Assembly: GCF_023156505.1 (NCBI RefSeq)
Contig: NZ_JALNMJ010000010.1
Coordinates: 161,362 to 225,361, forward strand
Length of the DNA stretch: 64,000 nt
Reading direction: 5' to 3'
From: Roseibium sediminicola
Lineage (GTDB): Bacteria > Pseudomonadota > Alphaproteobacteria > Rhizobiales > Stappiaceae
Part shown: piece after piece, positions 17,404 through 26,456 of the stretch
How the letters are laid out: each line of letters opens with the position of its first letter
Position numbering within the stretch: the first letter of the stretch is position 1
Program-made: the position numbers and the translations under genes
The notes under the pieces: generated by a model
Seen by the model: only the letters and a program-made list of their open reading frames with translations
The model's database searches: none
What the model was told of the DNA's origin: nothing

Positions 17404-18321
17404 ATGCCCCTTCAAATGAACCGCGACGTCTTCATCACCTGCGCCGTGACCGGCTCCGGCGGCACCCAGGACAAGTCTCCTCACGTGCCGCGCAGCCCGA
17501 AGCAAATCGCCGACAGCGCCATTGACGCTGCCAAGGCGGGCGCGGCCATCGTTCATTGCCATGTACGCGAACCGGAAACCGGCGCTCCGTCCCGCCGCCT
17601 GGACTATTACCGGGAGGTCACCGAGCGTATCCGCGATGCGGATGTCGATGTGGTCTTGAACCTCACGGCCGGCATGGGCGGCGACATCGTCTTCGGATCC
17701 ACCGAGGCCCCACTCCCTGTCAATCCGGCCGGTACCGACATGATCGGCGCCACCGAGCGCATGGCCCATGTCCGTGAGTGCCTGCCGGAAATCTGCACGC
17801 TGGACTGCGGCACCATGAATTTCGCCGAGGCGGACTATGTCATGACCAACACGCCGGGCATGCTGCGCGCCATGGGCGCCATGATGACCGAGCTCGGCGT
17901 CAAGCCCGAGATCGAGGCTTTCGACACCGGGCACCTGTGGTTCGCCAAGCAGCTGGTCAAGGAGGGCACTCTCGCCTCCCCGGCCCTGGTGCAACTGTGC
18001 ATGGGCGTGCCCTGGGGCGCTCCGAACGACCTCAACACCTTCATGGCCATGGTCAATGCCATTCCGGACGACTGGGCCTGGTCGGCCTTCAGCCTCGGCC
18101 GGGACCAGATGCCCTATGCGGCCGCGGCCGTTCTGGCCGGCGGCAATGTTCGCGTCGGCCTGGAAGACAACATTTTCCTCGAAAAAGGCGTTCTTGCCAC
18201 CAATGCCCAGCTGGTTGAAAAGGCCGTCGGCGTGGTCGAAGGCATGGGCGCCCGCATCATTGGGCCGGAAGCTGTTCGTGAGAAGCTCGGCCTGACCAAA
18301 CGCGCACCGGTGGCAGCCTGA
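17404..18321 (+). CDS. cdhC: BKACE (DUF849) 3-dehydrocarnitine cleavage enzyme
   Basis: 305 residues. The beta-keto acid cleavage enzyme family signature is clear: VFITCAVTGSGG, the metal-binding histidines in AAIVHCHVREPETG, LNLTAGMGGDIVFGS, TLDCGTMNF and the late VRVGLEDNIFL. The family condenses a beta-keto acid with acetyl-CoA to give acetoacetate and a CoA thioester. Beside LcdH and CaiD the substrate should be 3-dehydrocarnitine, giving betainyl-CoA plus acetoacetate, as shown for Pseudomonas CdhC. Confidence 0.88.
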   Translation: MPLQMNRDVFITCAVTGSGGTQDKSPHVPRSPKQIADSAIDAAKAGAAIVHCHVREPETGAPSRRLDYYREVTERIRDADVDVVLNLTAGMGGDIVFGSTEAPLPVNPAGTDMIGATERMAHVRECLPEICTLDCGTMNFAEADYVMTNTPGMLRAMGAMMTELGVKPEIEAFDTGHLWFAKQLVKEGTLASPALVQLCMGVPWGAPNDLNTFMAMVNAIPDDWAWSAFSLGRDQMPYAAAAVLAGGNVRVGLEDNIFLEKGVLATNAQLVEKAVGVVEGMGARIIGPEAVREKLGLTKRAPVAA

Positions 18322-18323
18322 CC

Positions 18324-19088
18324 ATGAGCTCGCGCGTCCTTGTCACGGCCGGTGCTTCCGGCATCGGCCGTGCCATTGCAGAACGGTTCTTAGGCGAAGG
18401 GAACCGGGTCGCCATCTGCGACGCAGATCCTGCCGCGGTAAAGGCGTTTGCGGAAACGCATCCGGCCGCGATCACAGCCGTTGCCGACGTCACCTCCGAA
18501 GAGGACATGGACCGGTTCCTGACCGGCCTTGAGGCCGACTGGGGCGGCATTGACATCGTCTGCGCCAATGCCGGCACAGGTGGCCCCGCCGGAGCCATCG
18601 AGACGCTGGATTACACGGAGTGGCAACGCTGTGTCGCGACCAATCTGCATGGCGCTTTCCTGACCTGCCGCTGGGCGGCCAGGGTGATGAAGGCTCAAGG
18701 GCATGGCCTGATCACGCTTACCTCCTCCACCGCCGGTCTTTACGGCTACCCGTTCCGCTCCCCCTATGCCTCGGCCAAATGGGCCATCGTCGGCCTCACC
18801 AAGACCTTGGCCATGGAGCTCGGGCCCCATGGCATCCGGGTAAACGCCGTCTGTCCGGGCGCTGTCGAAGGCGATCGCATGGACCGGGTCGTTGCCATGG
18901 AAGCCAGGGCCCGCGGCGAGACCGAAGAGGCCATTCGCCAAAGCTACGTCAAAGGCGTCTCGCTCAGGACCTGGGTGACCGCCGAGGACGTCGCCAACAG
19001 CATCCACTTTCTGGCGTCCGAAGCCGGCGCCCGTATTTCAGGACAGATCCTGGCCATTGACGGCCACACGGAGACACTCGCACCATGA
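18324..19088 (+). CDS. short-chain dehydrogenase/reductase of the carnitine operon
   Basis: 254 residues. Classical SDR: N-terminal cofactor motif TAGASGIGRA (usually TGG.SGIG), NAG as ANAGTGG, and catalytic Tyr-Lys in SPYASAKWA. The start lies two bases after the cdhC stop, and the end overlaps the next ATG. Candidate roles are D-carnitine dehydrogenase, which would feed the same 3-dehydrocarnitine intermediate, or 3-hydroxybutyrate/acetoacetate interconversion of the acetoacetate made by CdhC. The sequence alone does not decide. Confidence 0.8.
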   Translation: MSSRVLVTAGASGIGRAIAERFLGEGNRVAICDADPAAVKAFAETHPAAITAVADVTSEEDMDRFLTGLEADWGGIDIVCANAGTGGPAGAIETLDYTEWQRCVATNLHGAFLTCRWAARVMKAQGHGLITLTSSTAGLYGYPFRSPYASAKWAIVGLTKTLAMELGPHGIRVNAVCPGAVEGDRMDRVVAMEARARGETEEAIRQSYVKGVSLRTWVTAEDVANSIHFLASEAGARISGQILAIDGHTETLAP

Positions 19089-20509
19089 CCCAAAAAGCAT
19101 GCATCGTCGGCGGCGGCGTGATCGGCGGCGGCTGGGCCGCCCGTTTTCTTCTGAACGGCTGGGACGTTGCGGTCTTCGACCCCGACCCGGAAGCCGAACG
19201 CAAGATCGGCGAGGTTATCGCCAATGCCCGCCGCAGCCTGCCGTCCCTCTATGACAAACGCCTGCCGGACGAAGGCAAACTCACGTTCCATAATGATCTG
19301 ACCGAAGCCGCAAAGGGCGCCGACTGGATCCAGGAAAGTGTGCCGGAACGGCTGGAGCTGAAACACAAGGTGCTCGGCAACCTGACCGAGATGGCGTCCC
19401 CGACCACCGTCATCGGCTCCTCCACCTCCGGCTTCAAACCCTCGGAACTTTGCGCGGAAGGCGCCCGCGCCATCGTCGCCCACCCGTTCAACCCGGTCTA
19501 TCTGCTACCGCTGATCGAGCTGGTCGGCGATCCTGGCGAGACGGCGCGCGCTGCGGAAATCCTGCGGTCCATCGGCATGTTCCCGCTGACTGTGCGCAAG
19601 GAGATCGACGCCCACATCGCCGACCGCTTCCTGGAAGCGGTCTGGCGCGAGGCCCTCTGGCTGGTCAAGGACGGCATCGCCACGACGGAAGAGATCGACG
19701 AGGCCATCCGCATGGGCTTTGGCCTTCGCTGGGCGCAAATGGGCCTGTTCGAGACCTACCGCATCGCGGGAGGCGAAGCCGGCATGAAACATTTCATGGC
19801 CCAGTTCGGCCCGTGCCTCACCTGGCCCTGGACCAAGCTGATGGACGTGCCTGAGTTCACCGACGAGCTGGTCGATCTGATCGCAGGCCAGTCGGACGAC
19901 CAGTCGCGACATCTTTCGATCCGCGAACTGGAGCGGCTGCGTGACGACAATCTCGTCGGCATGATGCGCGCCCTGAAAAAAAGCGGCAGCGGCGCCGGTG
20001 GCGTTCTGGTGGCCCACGAAAAGGCCCTTGCCAATGCCGAACCGGCCGAACTCCCGGTCACCGTGGACCGCCAGATCCCGCAAAGCTGGACCGATTACAA
20101 CAATCACATGAACGAGGCCCATTACCTCGAAGCCGGCGCGGCGGCGACCGATCGCTTCATGGAACTGATCGGTGCGGACGCGGACTATATCGCCTCGGGC
20201 AAGAGCTATTTCACCGTCGAGAACCACCTGCGCTATCTGGACGAGCTGAAAGCGGGCGAACGCCTCACCGTCACCACCCAGGTCCTTCAGGGCGAAGGCA
20301 AGAAGATGAAGCTGTTCCATTTCCTGAAAAACGGCGACGGCAAGGTGGCCGCCACAATGGAAACCATGCTGCTCCATGTCGACCTCACCACCCGCGCCAG
20401 CTGCCCACCGCCCCCTGAGGTCGAGGAAAAACTGACTGCGTTTGCGAAGGCCCATACCACGCTGCCCGTGCCCGATGGCGCAGGGCGTTATGTGGGGCAG
20501 CGGGGTTAG
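19085..20509 (+). CDS. lcdH: L-carnitine 3-dehydrogenase fused to betainyl-CoA thioesterase
   Basis: 474 residues, longer than the about 320 of stand-alone carnitine dehydrogenase. Residues 1-320 are a 3-hydroxyacyl-CoA-dehydrogenase-type domain: CIVGGGVIGGGWAARFLLNG for NAD, IGSSTSGFKPSEL, AHPFNPVYLLPLIELVG. Residues about 330-474 form a hotdog thioesterase: PQSWTDYNNHMNEAHYLEAG, YFTVENHLRYLDELKAGERL. The first domain makes 3-dehydrocarnitine. The second would hydrolyse betainyl-CoA, the role of separate CdhB in Pseudomonas. ATGA overlap with the SDR. This fused form is known in rhizobia-like bacteria. Confidence 0.9.
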   Translation: MTQKACIVGGGVIGGGWAARFLLNGWDVAVFDPDPEAERKIGEVIANARRSLPSLYDKRLPDEGKLTFHNDLTEAAKGADWIQESVPERLELKHKVLGNLTEMASPTTVIGSSTSGFKPSELCAEGARAIVAHPFNPVYLLPLIELVGDPGETARAAEILRSIGMFPLTVRKEIDAHIADRFLEAVWREALWLVKDGIATTEEIDEAIRMGFGLRWAQMGLFETYRIAGGEAGMKHFMAQFGPCLTWPWTKLMDVPEFTDELVDLIAGQSDDQSRHLSIRELERLRDDNLVGMMRALKKSGSGAGGVLVAHEKALANAEPAELPVTVDRQIPQSWTDYNNHMNEAHYLEAGAAATDRFMELIGADADYIASGKSYFTVENHLRYLDELKAGERLTVTTQVLQGEGKKMKLFHFLKNGDGKVAATMETMLLHVDLTTRASCPPPPEVEEKLTAFAKAHTTLPVPDGAGRYVGQRG

Positions 20510-20564
20510 CTCGGGAGCATTCGAACCCGAAAGGCCAAAACCTCCGGTCGTCACACCCACCGAC

Positions 20565-20670
20565 GTCATCCTGAGGAGGACCGCCAGGTCCGTCTCGAAG
20601 GATCGGCAGCGCGCTCAGAAGCCTGTGGCCTATCCTTCGAGACGCGCGCAAGCGCGCTCCTCAGGATGAC
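20565..20670. repeat. dispersed palindromic element (GTCATCCTGAGGAG type), intact copy
   Basis: GTCATCCTGAGGAG (20565-20578) is inverted as CTCCTCAGGATGAC (20657-20670). Nested inside are GTCTCGAAGGAT and ATCCTTCGAGAC. The whole 106 bases can fold into one long imperfect hairpin. A decayed copy of the same length lies at 32531-32635. Confidence 0.8.
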
Positions 20671-20753
20671 GCTGGTGAGGATACAAAGTCCGAAGTGACA
20701 CGATGCGTCCACCTGGTGAGCGGCAATGGACAGACCGGCGCCCCCCTCCACCG

Positions 20754-20800
20754 TCATTCCGGACAAGTGCAGCGAAGCTGCGCGCAGATCCGGAATCCAG
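20754..20800. repeat. dispersed palindromic element (ATTCCGGA type)
   Basis: ATTCCGGA (20756-20763) is inverted as TCCGGAAT (20789-20796), around an inner palindrome GCAGC-GAA-GCTGC. It is a short intergenic repeat of a kind common in Hyphomicrobiales genomes. Confidence 0.65.
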
Positions 20801-20836
20801 CGCATCGGCGTGAGCGCAGCGAACTCCGTTTCCCTC

Positions 20837-21358
20837 TTACCCCACGATCAGCTGCTTCAGCTGCAGCGCTTCGTACTCCAGTTCGGTCAGCCGGTAATTG
20901 ACCACATCGCCAATGGTGATGATGCCCGCGAGGGCGTCGTCCTCGACCACCGGCATGTGGCGGAAGCGGCCGTCGGTCATCTTGCGCAGCACCGTGATCA
21001 AAGCATCGTCCGGGTGACAGACCTCAACGGTCTTCGTCATGATGTCCTCTACCTTTTGCGGCAGGGTCTGTCCCGGCGTTTCGGCCAGCCGGCGCACGAT
21101 GTCGCGCTCCGAAAGGATGCCCTGCAGCCTGCCGTCGGCGTCCTTCACCACCACCGCGCCGATTTTCTTGTCGCGGAGCATCACCACCGCCTCATGCAGC
21201 GTGTTCTGCGGGCGCAGCGCATGAACGTCCGATCCCTTTTTATCTAGGATCTTCCGTACGGTCGCGGTTTCATGCTTGAGATTGGTGTCTGGAGTCTGGC
21301 TATGCGTCGTCGCGTGCATCTTGTCTTTTCGGCTGGGGGCCTGATAAGAGCTTGGCAT
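20837..21358 (-). CDS. CBS-domain protein
   Basis: 173 residues with two CBS motifs (about 45-105 and 112-170): LHEAVVMLRDKKIGAVVVKD, GILSERDIVRRLAE, VEDIMTKTVEVCHPDD, GRFRHMPVVEDDALAGIITIGDV. Such stand-alone CBS pairs bind adenine nucleotides and act as energy sensors. AAGGAGC lies eight bases before ATG 21358. Monocistronic and soluble. The partner is unknown. Confidence 0.85.
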   Translation of the reverse strand: MPSSYQAPSRKDKMHATTHSQTPDTNLKHETATVRKILDKKGSDVHALRPQNTLHEAVVMLRDKKIGAVVVKDADGRLQGILSERDIVRRLAETPGQTLPQKVEDIMTKTVEVCHPDDALITVLRKMTDGRFRHMPVVEDDALAGIITIGDVVNYRLTELEYEALQLKQLIVG

Positions 21359-21441
21359 GTATATGGCTCCTTACTGATTGACCGCCTCGGGCAGTAAGGA
21401 ACAGCTTAACCGAAACTGGTCGGCCTAAGGAACTCTCCAAA

Positions 21442-21627
21442 TTGGCAGAATATTTTCTGACGCCCCTGACCGCCACGATCTTCTTCGTGCTCGCCTGTCT
21501 GGCGGGCTATCAGTACCGCCGCGTCTGGGTCAAGGAAGGGCCACGCTGGCAATTGTGGCTCTATGGTGTGATCGCCGGCGCCTGCCTGGCGCTGGTAGCG
21601 TTCATTCCGGTGTCGGCCACCGGGTAA
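21442..21627 (+). CDS. small two-helix membrane protein
   Basis: 61 residues from TTG 21442 (AAGGAA nine bases upstream). Two hydrophobic segments, LTATIFFVLACLAGYQY and WLYGVIAGACLALVAFI, are joined by a basic loop RRVWVKEGPRW. It is convergent with nqrM. Whether it belongs with the respiratory genes is unknown. The unusual start codon lowers confidence. Confidence 0.5.
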   Translation: MAEYFLTPLTATIFFVLACLAGYQYRRVWVKEGPRWQLWLYGVIAGACLALVAFIPVSATG

Positions 21628-21639
21628 CAAGGACGGCTT

Positions 21640-21879
21640 TCAGCCCTCTTGCGCTTCCATTTCCTTGAGCATCTTGCGGGCGCGCGGGCACGCCAGACGT
21701 TCCCGCAGCGGGCTGTTCGGATCGATTTCCTTGTTGCAGACCAGGCAATGATCCGCATCGGCAATCGCGTTCAGCCCGCCGCAACTTCCCTTGATGGTCC
21801 GGCCGGAAAAGATCACGCCGACCGCCATCCCGGTGATGACGGTCAAAAGAAGCGCGAAAGCCAGAACAAAGGTCAGCAC
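21640..21879 (-). CDS. nqrM: Na+-NQR maturation protein NqrM
   Basis: 79 residues. One N-terminal membrane helix ([20 protein letters not shown]) is followed by [12 protein letters not shown] and C-L-V-C, the conserved cysteines of the NqrM/DUF539 family. NqrM is required to deliver the iron centre at the NqrD/NqrE interface. It is 18 bases downstream of apbE in the same direction, and both are divergent from nqrA. This grouping with apbE and the nqr operon supports the call strongly. Confidence 0.9.
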   Translation of the reverse strand: MLTFVLAFALLLTVITGMAVGVIFSGRTIKGSCGGLNAIADADHCLVCNKEIDPNSPLRERLACPRARKMLKEMEAQEG

Positions 21880-21897
21880 GGTCTCGGTCCGTTCGGT

Positions 21898-22932
21898 TTA
21901 GGCCTGAAGGGCAGCGAACCTGTCGCTGGACGAGGTCACGAAACCCTTGTCGCCCGCATCCGCATGCCGGTCAATGAACAGCACCGCCAGATCACGCTGA
22001 TTTGCGATCTCAAGGCCCCGCTCGGTGCCATGCACCAGCAGCGCGGTCGCCCAGGCATCCGCCAGCATGGCGTTTTCCGCCAGGACGGTTACGGAGGCGG
22101 TGCGGTGGGTGATCGGCCGGCCGGTCTTGGCATCGATGATGTGCGAGTAGCGCTGGCCGTCCTGCTCGAAATAATTGCGGTAGTCGCCGGAGGTTGCCAT
22201 GCCTAGATTGGAGACGCTGGCGACCTTGTAGGCCTGACGGTTGAGGGCATCGGGAGATTCGATGCCGATCTGCCAGTCGAGCCCGTCGGCATTGCGGCCG
22301 GACACATAGAGATCGCCGCCGATTTCAACCATGAAATCGGTCAAGCCGAAGCTTTTGACCACCTGGGCCATCTGGTCGATGCCGTAACCCTTGCCGATCG
22401 ACGGCAGAAAGATCTGCGTGTTCGGACGGCCCTTGCGGACCTGTGTGCCATTGACGCTCAGGCCGTCCGTCTGACCAGCGGCATCGAAGGCGGCTGCAAG
22501 CTTGTCGGCGGAAGGCTGTGCATGAGCGGAACCGCCCTTGGCGCCGAAACCCCAGGCTTCGATCACCGGGCCGAGGGTGATGTCGAACTGGCCTTCGCTG
22601 GCGGCATGGACGTCCTTGGCGGCGCTGATGACCCGGGCAAGATCCTCGGAGACGGACATCGGCTGGGTCGAGGCATGCGCGTTGAAACGCGACACTTCGG
22701 AGGACGCGTCCCAGTTGGACATCTGCGCGGTGACCTTGAAGAGACTGTTTTCGATTGCCAGACGCAGGGCGGCCTTGTCCACGCCGCGCTCATGGTCTAG
22801 AGCCTTGACCGAATAACTCGTCCCCATCGTCGATCCTGAAAGCTCGACAACATCCGCACCGCCTTTACAGGCAGCCACGGTGAGCGACATCAGGATGAAA
22901 CTCCGCCGGGAGAATTTAATGTTAGTTGGCAC
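21898..22932 (-). CDS. apbE: FAD:protein FMN transferase (Tat-type lipoprotein)
   Basis: 344 residues from GTG 22932, chosen because GGAGG lies eight bases upstream. An ATG 60 bases further out lacks a good ribosome-binding site. The N-terminus has a twin-arginine segment SRRSFILMSLTVAAC with a lipobox ending at Cys, so the protein is probably exported and anchored. ApbE motifs: GSTMGTSYSVKA, FDITLGPVIEAWGFG, GKGYGIDQMA, VEIGGDLYVSGR, HIIDAKTGRP and AMLADAWATALLVHG. ApbE attaches FMN to the threonines of NqrB and NqrC, which are encoded divergently next door. Confidence 0.92.
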   Translation of the reverse strand: MPTNIKFSRRSFILMSLTVAACKGGADVVELSGSTMGTSYSVKALDHERGVDKAALRLAIENSLFKVTAQMSNWDASSEVSRFNAHASTQPMSVSEDLARVISAAKDVHAASEGQFDITLGPVIEAWGFGAKGGSAHAQPSADKLAAAFDAAGQTDGLSVNGTQVRKGRPNTQIFLPSIGKGYGIDQMAQVVKSFGLTDFMVEIGGDLYVSGRNADGLDWQIGIESPDALNRQAYKVASVSNLGMATSGDYRNYFEQDGQRYSHIIDAKTGRPITHRTASVTVLAENAMLADAWATALLVHGTERGLEIANQRDLAVLFIDRHADAGDKGFVTSSSDRFAALQA

Positions 22933-23104
22933 GATACCAGCCTCCGATCGATCACCTGCGACTTTCGCCGCGCACTCAGTCGCGCTTTTCATTGGTTCCG
23001 GTGTCTGATTCAACAAAAAAATGGAGCTAATTGGCAAATTAGTTCTTTTTCGCGGCGCAAAAACGTAGGATACGGCGTTTTGTCGAAATCTGGAGGCCAG
23101 ATGC

Positions 23105-24448
23105 GTGCAAAGCTTTAAGCTTAAAAAAGGTCTTGATCTTCCGGTGCTGGGGGCACCTGTGCAGGAGATCAAAGACACCAAAGAGACAGAAACAGTGGCG
23201 GTTCTGGCCGCGGACTATGTCGGCCTGAAACCCAGGCTCCTGGTCCAGGAGGGCGATGTTGTCGGCCTCGGCGCCCCGCTGCTTTTCCACAAGGACACGC
23301 CCGATGTGATGATCGCCGCGCCGGCCTCCGGCCAAATCAAGGCAGTCAATCGGGGCGCGCGCCGGGTTCTGATCAGCATCGAGATCGAAGTCGACAAGGA
23401 CGCCGCAGCGCCGGTCGATTTTTCTTCTGTTGGCGACACCACGACGGCCGAAGGGCTCACTGAGCGCCTGTGCGCCTCTGGCCTGTGGACCTCTTTCCGC
23501 ACCCGCCCCTATTCCAAGGTTCCGGACCCCGCCACCCGCCCGGCGGCCATCTTCGTGACCGCCATGGACACCGAACCGCTCGCTGCGGACCCGGCCGTGA
23601 TCCTCGCCGAAAGCGGCGCTGACTTTGCCAAGGGTCTCGAAGCGGTCGCCTCCTTGAGCGGTGGCAAGACCTATCTCTGCCAGGAGACCAACGCTTCCAT
23701 TCCCGGACGCGAAGTCGCCGGGGTCGAAACCGCCGGTTTCTCGGGTCCGCATCCGGCAGGCCTCGCCGGCACCCATATGCATTTCCTGGAAGCGCCCGGC
23801 TCCACCAGAACCGTCTGGACCATCGGCTACCAGGACGTCATCGCCATCGGCCGTCTGCTTAAGACCGGCCAGGTTGACCCCTCGCGGGTGATTGCCCTGT
23901 CCGGTCCGCGCTGCGCCCAACCTCGTCTGATCCGCACGGTTGCCGGCGCTTCCCTGGAGGCTCTGTCCATGGGCGAGATCGAAGGCGATGCGCCGGTGCG
24001 CCTGATTTCCGGGTCGATCCTGAGCGGCCGTCTCGGCGAGGGGCCGAGCGCCTATCTCGGCCGCTACGCCCGCCAGCTGACGCTGATCGAAGAAGACCAC
24101 AAGCAGATCCCGCTCGGCTGGATCCGTCCGATGGCATCCAAATATGCCTTCCAGCCCGTGCTCGGCTCGGCCTTCACGAAAAAGCTCTACGCGCTGACGT
24201 CCAACCTCAATGGCGGCCGTCGCGCCATGGTCCCGCTCGGCACCTTCGAAGAGCTGATGCCGCAGGATTTCCTGCCGACGCAGCTGCTGCGCGCGCTTCT
24301 GGTCATGGACACGGACCAGGCCCAGGCGCTTGGCGCGCTGGAACTGGATGAGGAAGATCTGGGGCTGGTCGGTTTCGCCTGCCCCGCCAAATATGAATAC
24401 GGCATGGCACTGCGTGACTGCCTTGCCAAAATTGAGAAGGAGGGCTGA
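23105..24448 (+). CDS. nqrA: Na+-translocating NADH:quinone oxidoreductase subunit A
   Basis: 447 residues from GTG 23105, with GGAGG eight bases upstream. The start QSFKLKKGLDLPVLGAPVQE aligns with the known NqrA N-terminus. RnfC-like barrel-sandwich parts (VQEGDVVGLGAPLLFHKD; MIAAPASGQIKAVNRGARR) are present. NqrA is the cytoplasmic subunit next to NqrB. First gene of nqrABCDEF; gap to nqrB is three bases. An ATG at 23101 opens a five-codon frame overlapping this start. Confidence 0.95.
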   Translation: MQSFKLKKGLDLPVLGAPVQEIKDTKETETVAVLAADYVGLKPRLLVQEGDVVGLGAPLLFHKDTPDVMIAAPASGQIKAVNRGARRVLISIEIEVDKDAAAPVDFSSVGDTTTAEGLTERLCASGLWTSFRTRPYSKVPDPATRPAAIFVTAMDTEPLAADPAVILAESGADFAKGLEAVASLSGGKTYLCQETNASIPGREVAGVETAGFSGPHPAGLAGTHMHFLEAPGSTRTVWTIGYQDVIAIGRLLKTGQVDPSRVIALSGPRCAQPRLIRTVAGASLEALSMGEIEGDAPVRLISGSILSGRLGEGPSAYLGRYARQLTLIEEDHKQIPLGWIRPMASKYAFQPVLGSAFTKKLYALTSNLNGGRRAMVPLGTFEELMPQDFLPTQLLRALLVMDTDQAQALGALELDEEDLGLVGFACPAKYEYGMALRDCLAKIEKEG

Positions 24449-24451
24449 TCC

Positions 24452-25651
24452 TTGGGCCTTCGCAACTTCTTCGACCGCATCGAACCACATTTCGTGAAAG
24501 GCGGCCGCTACGAGAAGCTGTTCCCCGTCTACGAGATGGTGGAAAGCTTCATCTACACGCCGAAGACGGTGACCACGGCAGCGCCTCATGCGCGCTCCTA
24601 TGTCGATATGAAGCGGATCATGACCTATGTGGTCATCGCCACGATCCCCTGCATTCTCGTCGGGCTCTACAATGTCGGCTTTCAGGTGAATTCGGCGATC
24701 GCCGTTCACGGCGCTTCCGGCTGGCGCGCCTTCATCATCGAGGCGCTGGGCATCGGCTTCGATCCGGCCAATCCCTTCGCCAATTTCGTGCATGGCGCGC
24801 TTTATTTCCTGCCGATCTACATCACCACACTGGTGGTCGGCGGCATCTGGGAAGTGATTTTCGCCACCGTGCGCGGCCATGAGGTCAACGAGGGTTTTCT
24901 TGTCACCTCCATGCTCTACGCGCTGATCCTGCCCCCTTCGGCGCCCCTGTGGCAGGTGGCCCTCGGCATTTCCTTCGGCGTGGTCATCGGCAAGGAAGTC
25001 TTCGGCGGCACGGGCAAGAACTTCCTCAACCCGGCCCTCACCGGCCGCGCCTTCCTCTATTTCGCCTATCCGGCGCAGATGTCCGGCGACACCATCTGGA
25101 CGCCCGTCGACGGTTTCTCCGGGGCAACCGCTCTTTCCATCGGCGCCTCCGACGGCTACCAGCAGCTCGCCGCCCATGGCGTCACCTGGATGGACGCGTT
25201 TCTGGGCTTCATCCAGGGCAGCATCGGCGAGACCTCGACCCTCGCCTGCCTGATCGGCCTTGCCTTCCTGCTCCTCACCAAGATCGCCAACTGGCGCCTG
25301 GTGGTCGGTTGCCTGATCGGCATGATCGGCTTTTCCTCGCTGCTCAATCTGATTGGCTCTGACAGCAATCCGATGTTTGCCATGCCCTGGTACTGGCACC
25401 TGGTGGTCGGCGGCTACGCCTTCGGTCTCGCCTTCATGGTCACCGAACCGGTGTCGGCGTCCCACACCAATCTCGGCCGCTATATCTACGGCGCGCTGAT
25501 CGGCTTCATGGTGGTGATGATCCGCGTCATCAACCCGGCCTTCCCGGAAGGCATGATGCTGGCCATTCTCTTCGGTAACGTTTTTGCACCGCTGATCGAC
25601 TATTTCGTGGTGCAGGCAAACATCAAACGCAGGGCGAAGCGCAATGCCTGA
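24452..25651 (+). CDS. nqrB: Na+-NQR subunit B (covalent FMN, Na+ channel)
   Basis: 399 residues from TTG 24452, with AAGGAGG upstream. It has about ten membrane helices. The flavinylation motif is in DGFSGATALSIG, where Thr of SGAT carries FMN attached by ApbE. Other family segments: GGTGKNFLNPALTGRAFLYF and MVTEPVSASHTNLGR. NqrB also binds riboflavin and forms the Na+ path. The stop overlaps nqrC by eight bases. Confidence 0.95.
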   Translation: MGLRNFFDRIEPHFVKGGRYEKLFPVYEMVESFIYTPKTVTTAAPHARSYVDMKRIMTYVVIATIPCILVGLYNVGFQVNSAIAVHGASGWRAFIIEALGIGFDPANPFANFVHGALYFLPIYITTLVVGGIWEVIFATVRGHEVNEGFLVTSMLYALILPPSAPLWQVALGISFGVVIGKEVFGGTGKNFLNPALTGRAFLYFAYPAQMSGDTIWTPVDGFSGATALSIGASDGYQQLAAHGVTWMDAFLGFIQGSIGETSTLACLIGLAFLLLTKIANWRLVVGCLIGMIGFSSLLNLIGSDSNPMFAMPWYWHLVVGGYAFGLAFMVTEPVSASHTNLGRYIYGALIGFMVVMIRVINPAFPEGMMLAILFGNVFAPLIDYFVVQANIKRRAKRNA

Positions 25652-26456
25652 CGTGAGTGGAAACAACAACAAGGGCTTCATCCGGCGCTTCCTGGATCTG
25701 CCGCCGGATTCGGTCCCCAAGACCGTCTTCGTTGCCGTCACCCTGTGTCTGGTGGCCTCGATGATCGTGTCGGCCGCCGCCGTCGCCCTCCGCCCGGTCC
25801 AGGAGATCAACAAGCTCCGTGACAAGCAGGTCAACATTCTGCAGGTCGCCGGCCGGTATGATCCGGCGGTGGATATCACCGAGGCTTTCGCCGAGTTCGA
25901 GCCGCATGTGCTGGAGCTTGAAACAGGCGAATTCACCGACGCATTCGATGCCGCGACCTTTGACGACCGCGCCGCGGCCGACGATCCGGCGACGTCAGTC
26001 GCCCTTGAGGATGACCCGGCCTCGATCGGCCGCAAGGCCAAATTCGTGACGGTCTATCTGCTGCGGAACGACGACGGCAGCCTCGACAAGGTGATCCTGC
26101 CCATCCACGGCTACGGCCTCTGGTCGACCCTTTACGGCTACATCGCGCTGGAAGAAAACGCCAACGACATTTACGGCCTGCAGTTCTACAGCCACGCGGA
26201 AACGCCCGGCCTCGGCGCTGAAGTTGACAACCCGCGCTGGAAATCGCTGTGGCGCGGCAAGAAACTCGCCGATGACAGCGGCGAATTGCTGATCACGGTT
26301 GCCAAAACCGCGCCGCCTGAGGGCGAGGACTATCACGTCGATGCTCTGGCCGGTGCCACGCTGACCACGGTCGGTGTCGACAATCTGGTCCGATTCTGGA
26401 TGGGCGAAGCCGGTTACGCTCCCTTCCTGGAAAACGTCAAAGCAGGAGAGATCTGA
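25644..26456 (+). CDS. nqrC: Na+-NQR subunit C (covalent FMN)
   Basis: 270 residues. One N-terminal membrane helix ([20 protein letters not shown]) and a periplasmic domain. The flavinylation site is in [18 protein letters not shown], with FMN on Thr of AGAT rather than the commoner [19 protein letters not shown] is also a family block. Overlaps nqrD by one base. Confidence 0.95.
   Translation: MPDVSGNNNKGFIRRFLDLPPDSVPKTVFVAVTLCLVASMIVSAAAVALRPVQEINKLRDKQVNILQVAGRYDPAVDITEAFAEFEPHVLELETGEFTDAFDAATFDDRAAADDPATSVALEDDPASIGRKAKFVTVYLLRNDDGSLDKVILPIHGYGLWSTLYGYIALEENANDIYGLQFYSHAETPGLGAEVDNPRWKSLWRGKKLADDSGELLITVAKTAPPEGEDYHVDALAGATLTTVGVDNLVRFWMGEAGYAPFLENVKAGEI

Larger units (their letters stand above)
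20510..20836. other. intergenic region with two palindromic repeats
   Basis: This gap between lcdH and the CBS gene (convergent) contains the repeats at 20565-20670 and 20754-20800. I see no gene. Confidence 0.7.

Noticed and set aside
23039..26041. 1,000-codon antisense frame across nqrA-nqrC
   Set aside because: It is a shadow of strongly biased GC-rich codons. The protein is histidine/aspartate/arginine-rich without motifs, and the sense genes are certain.
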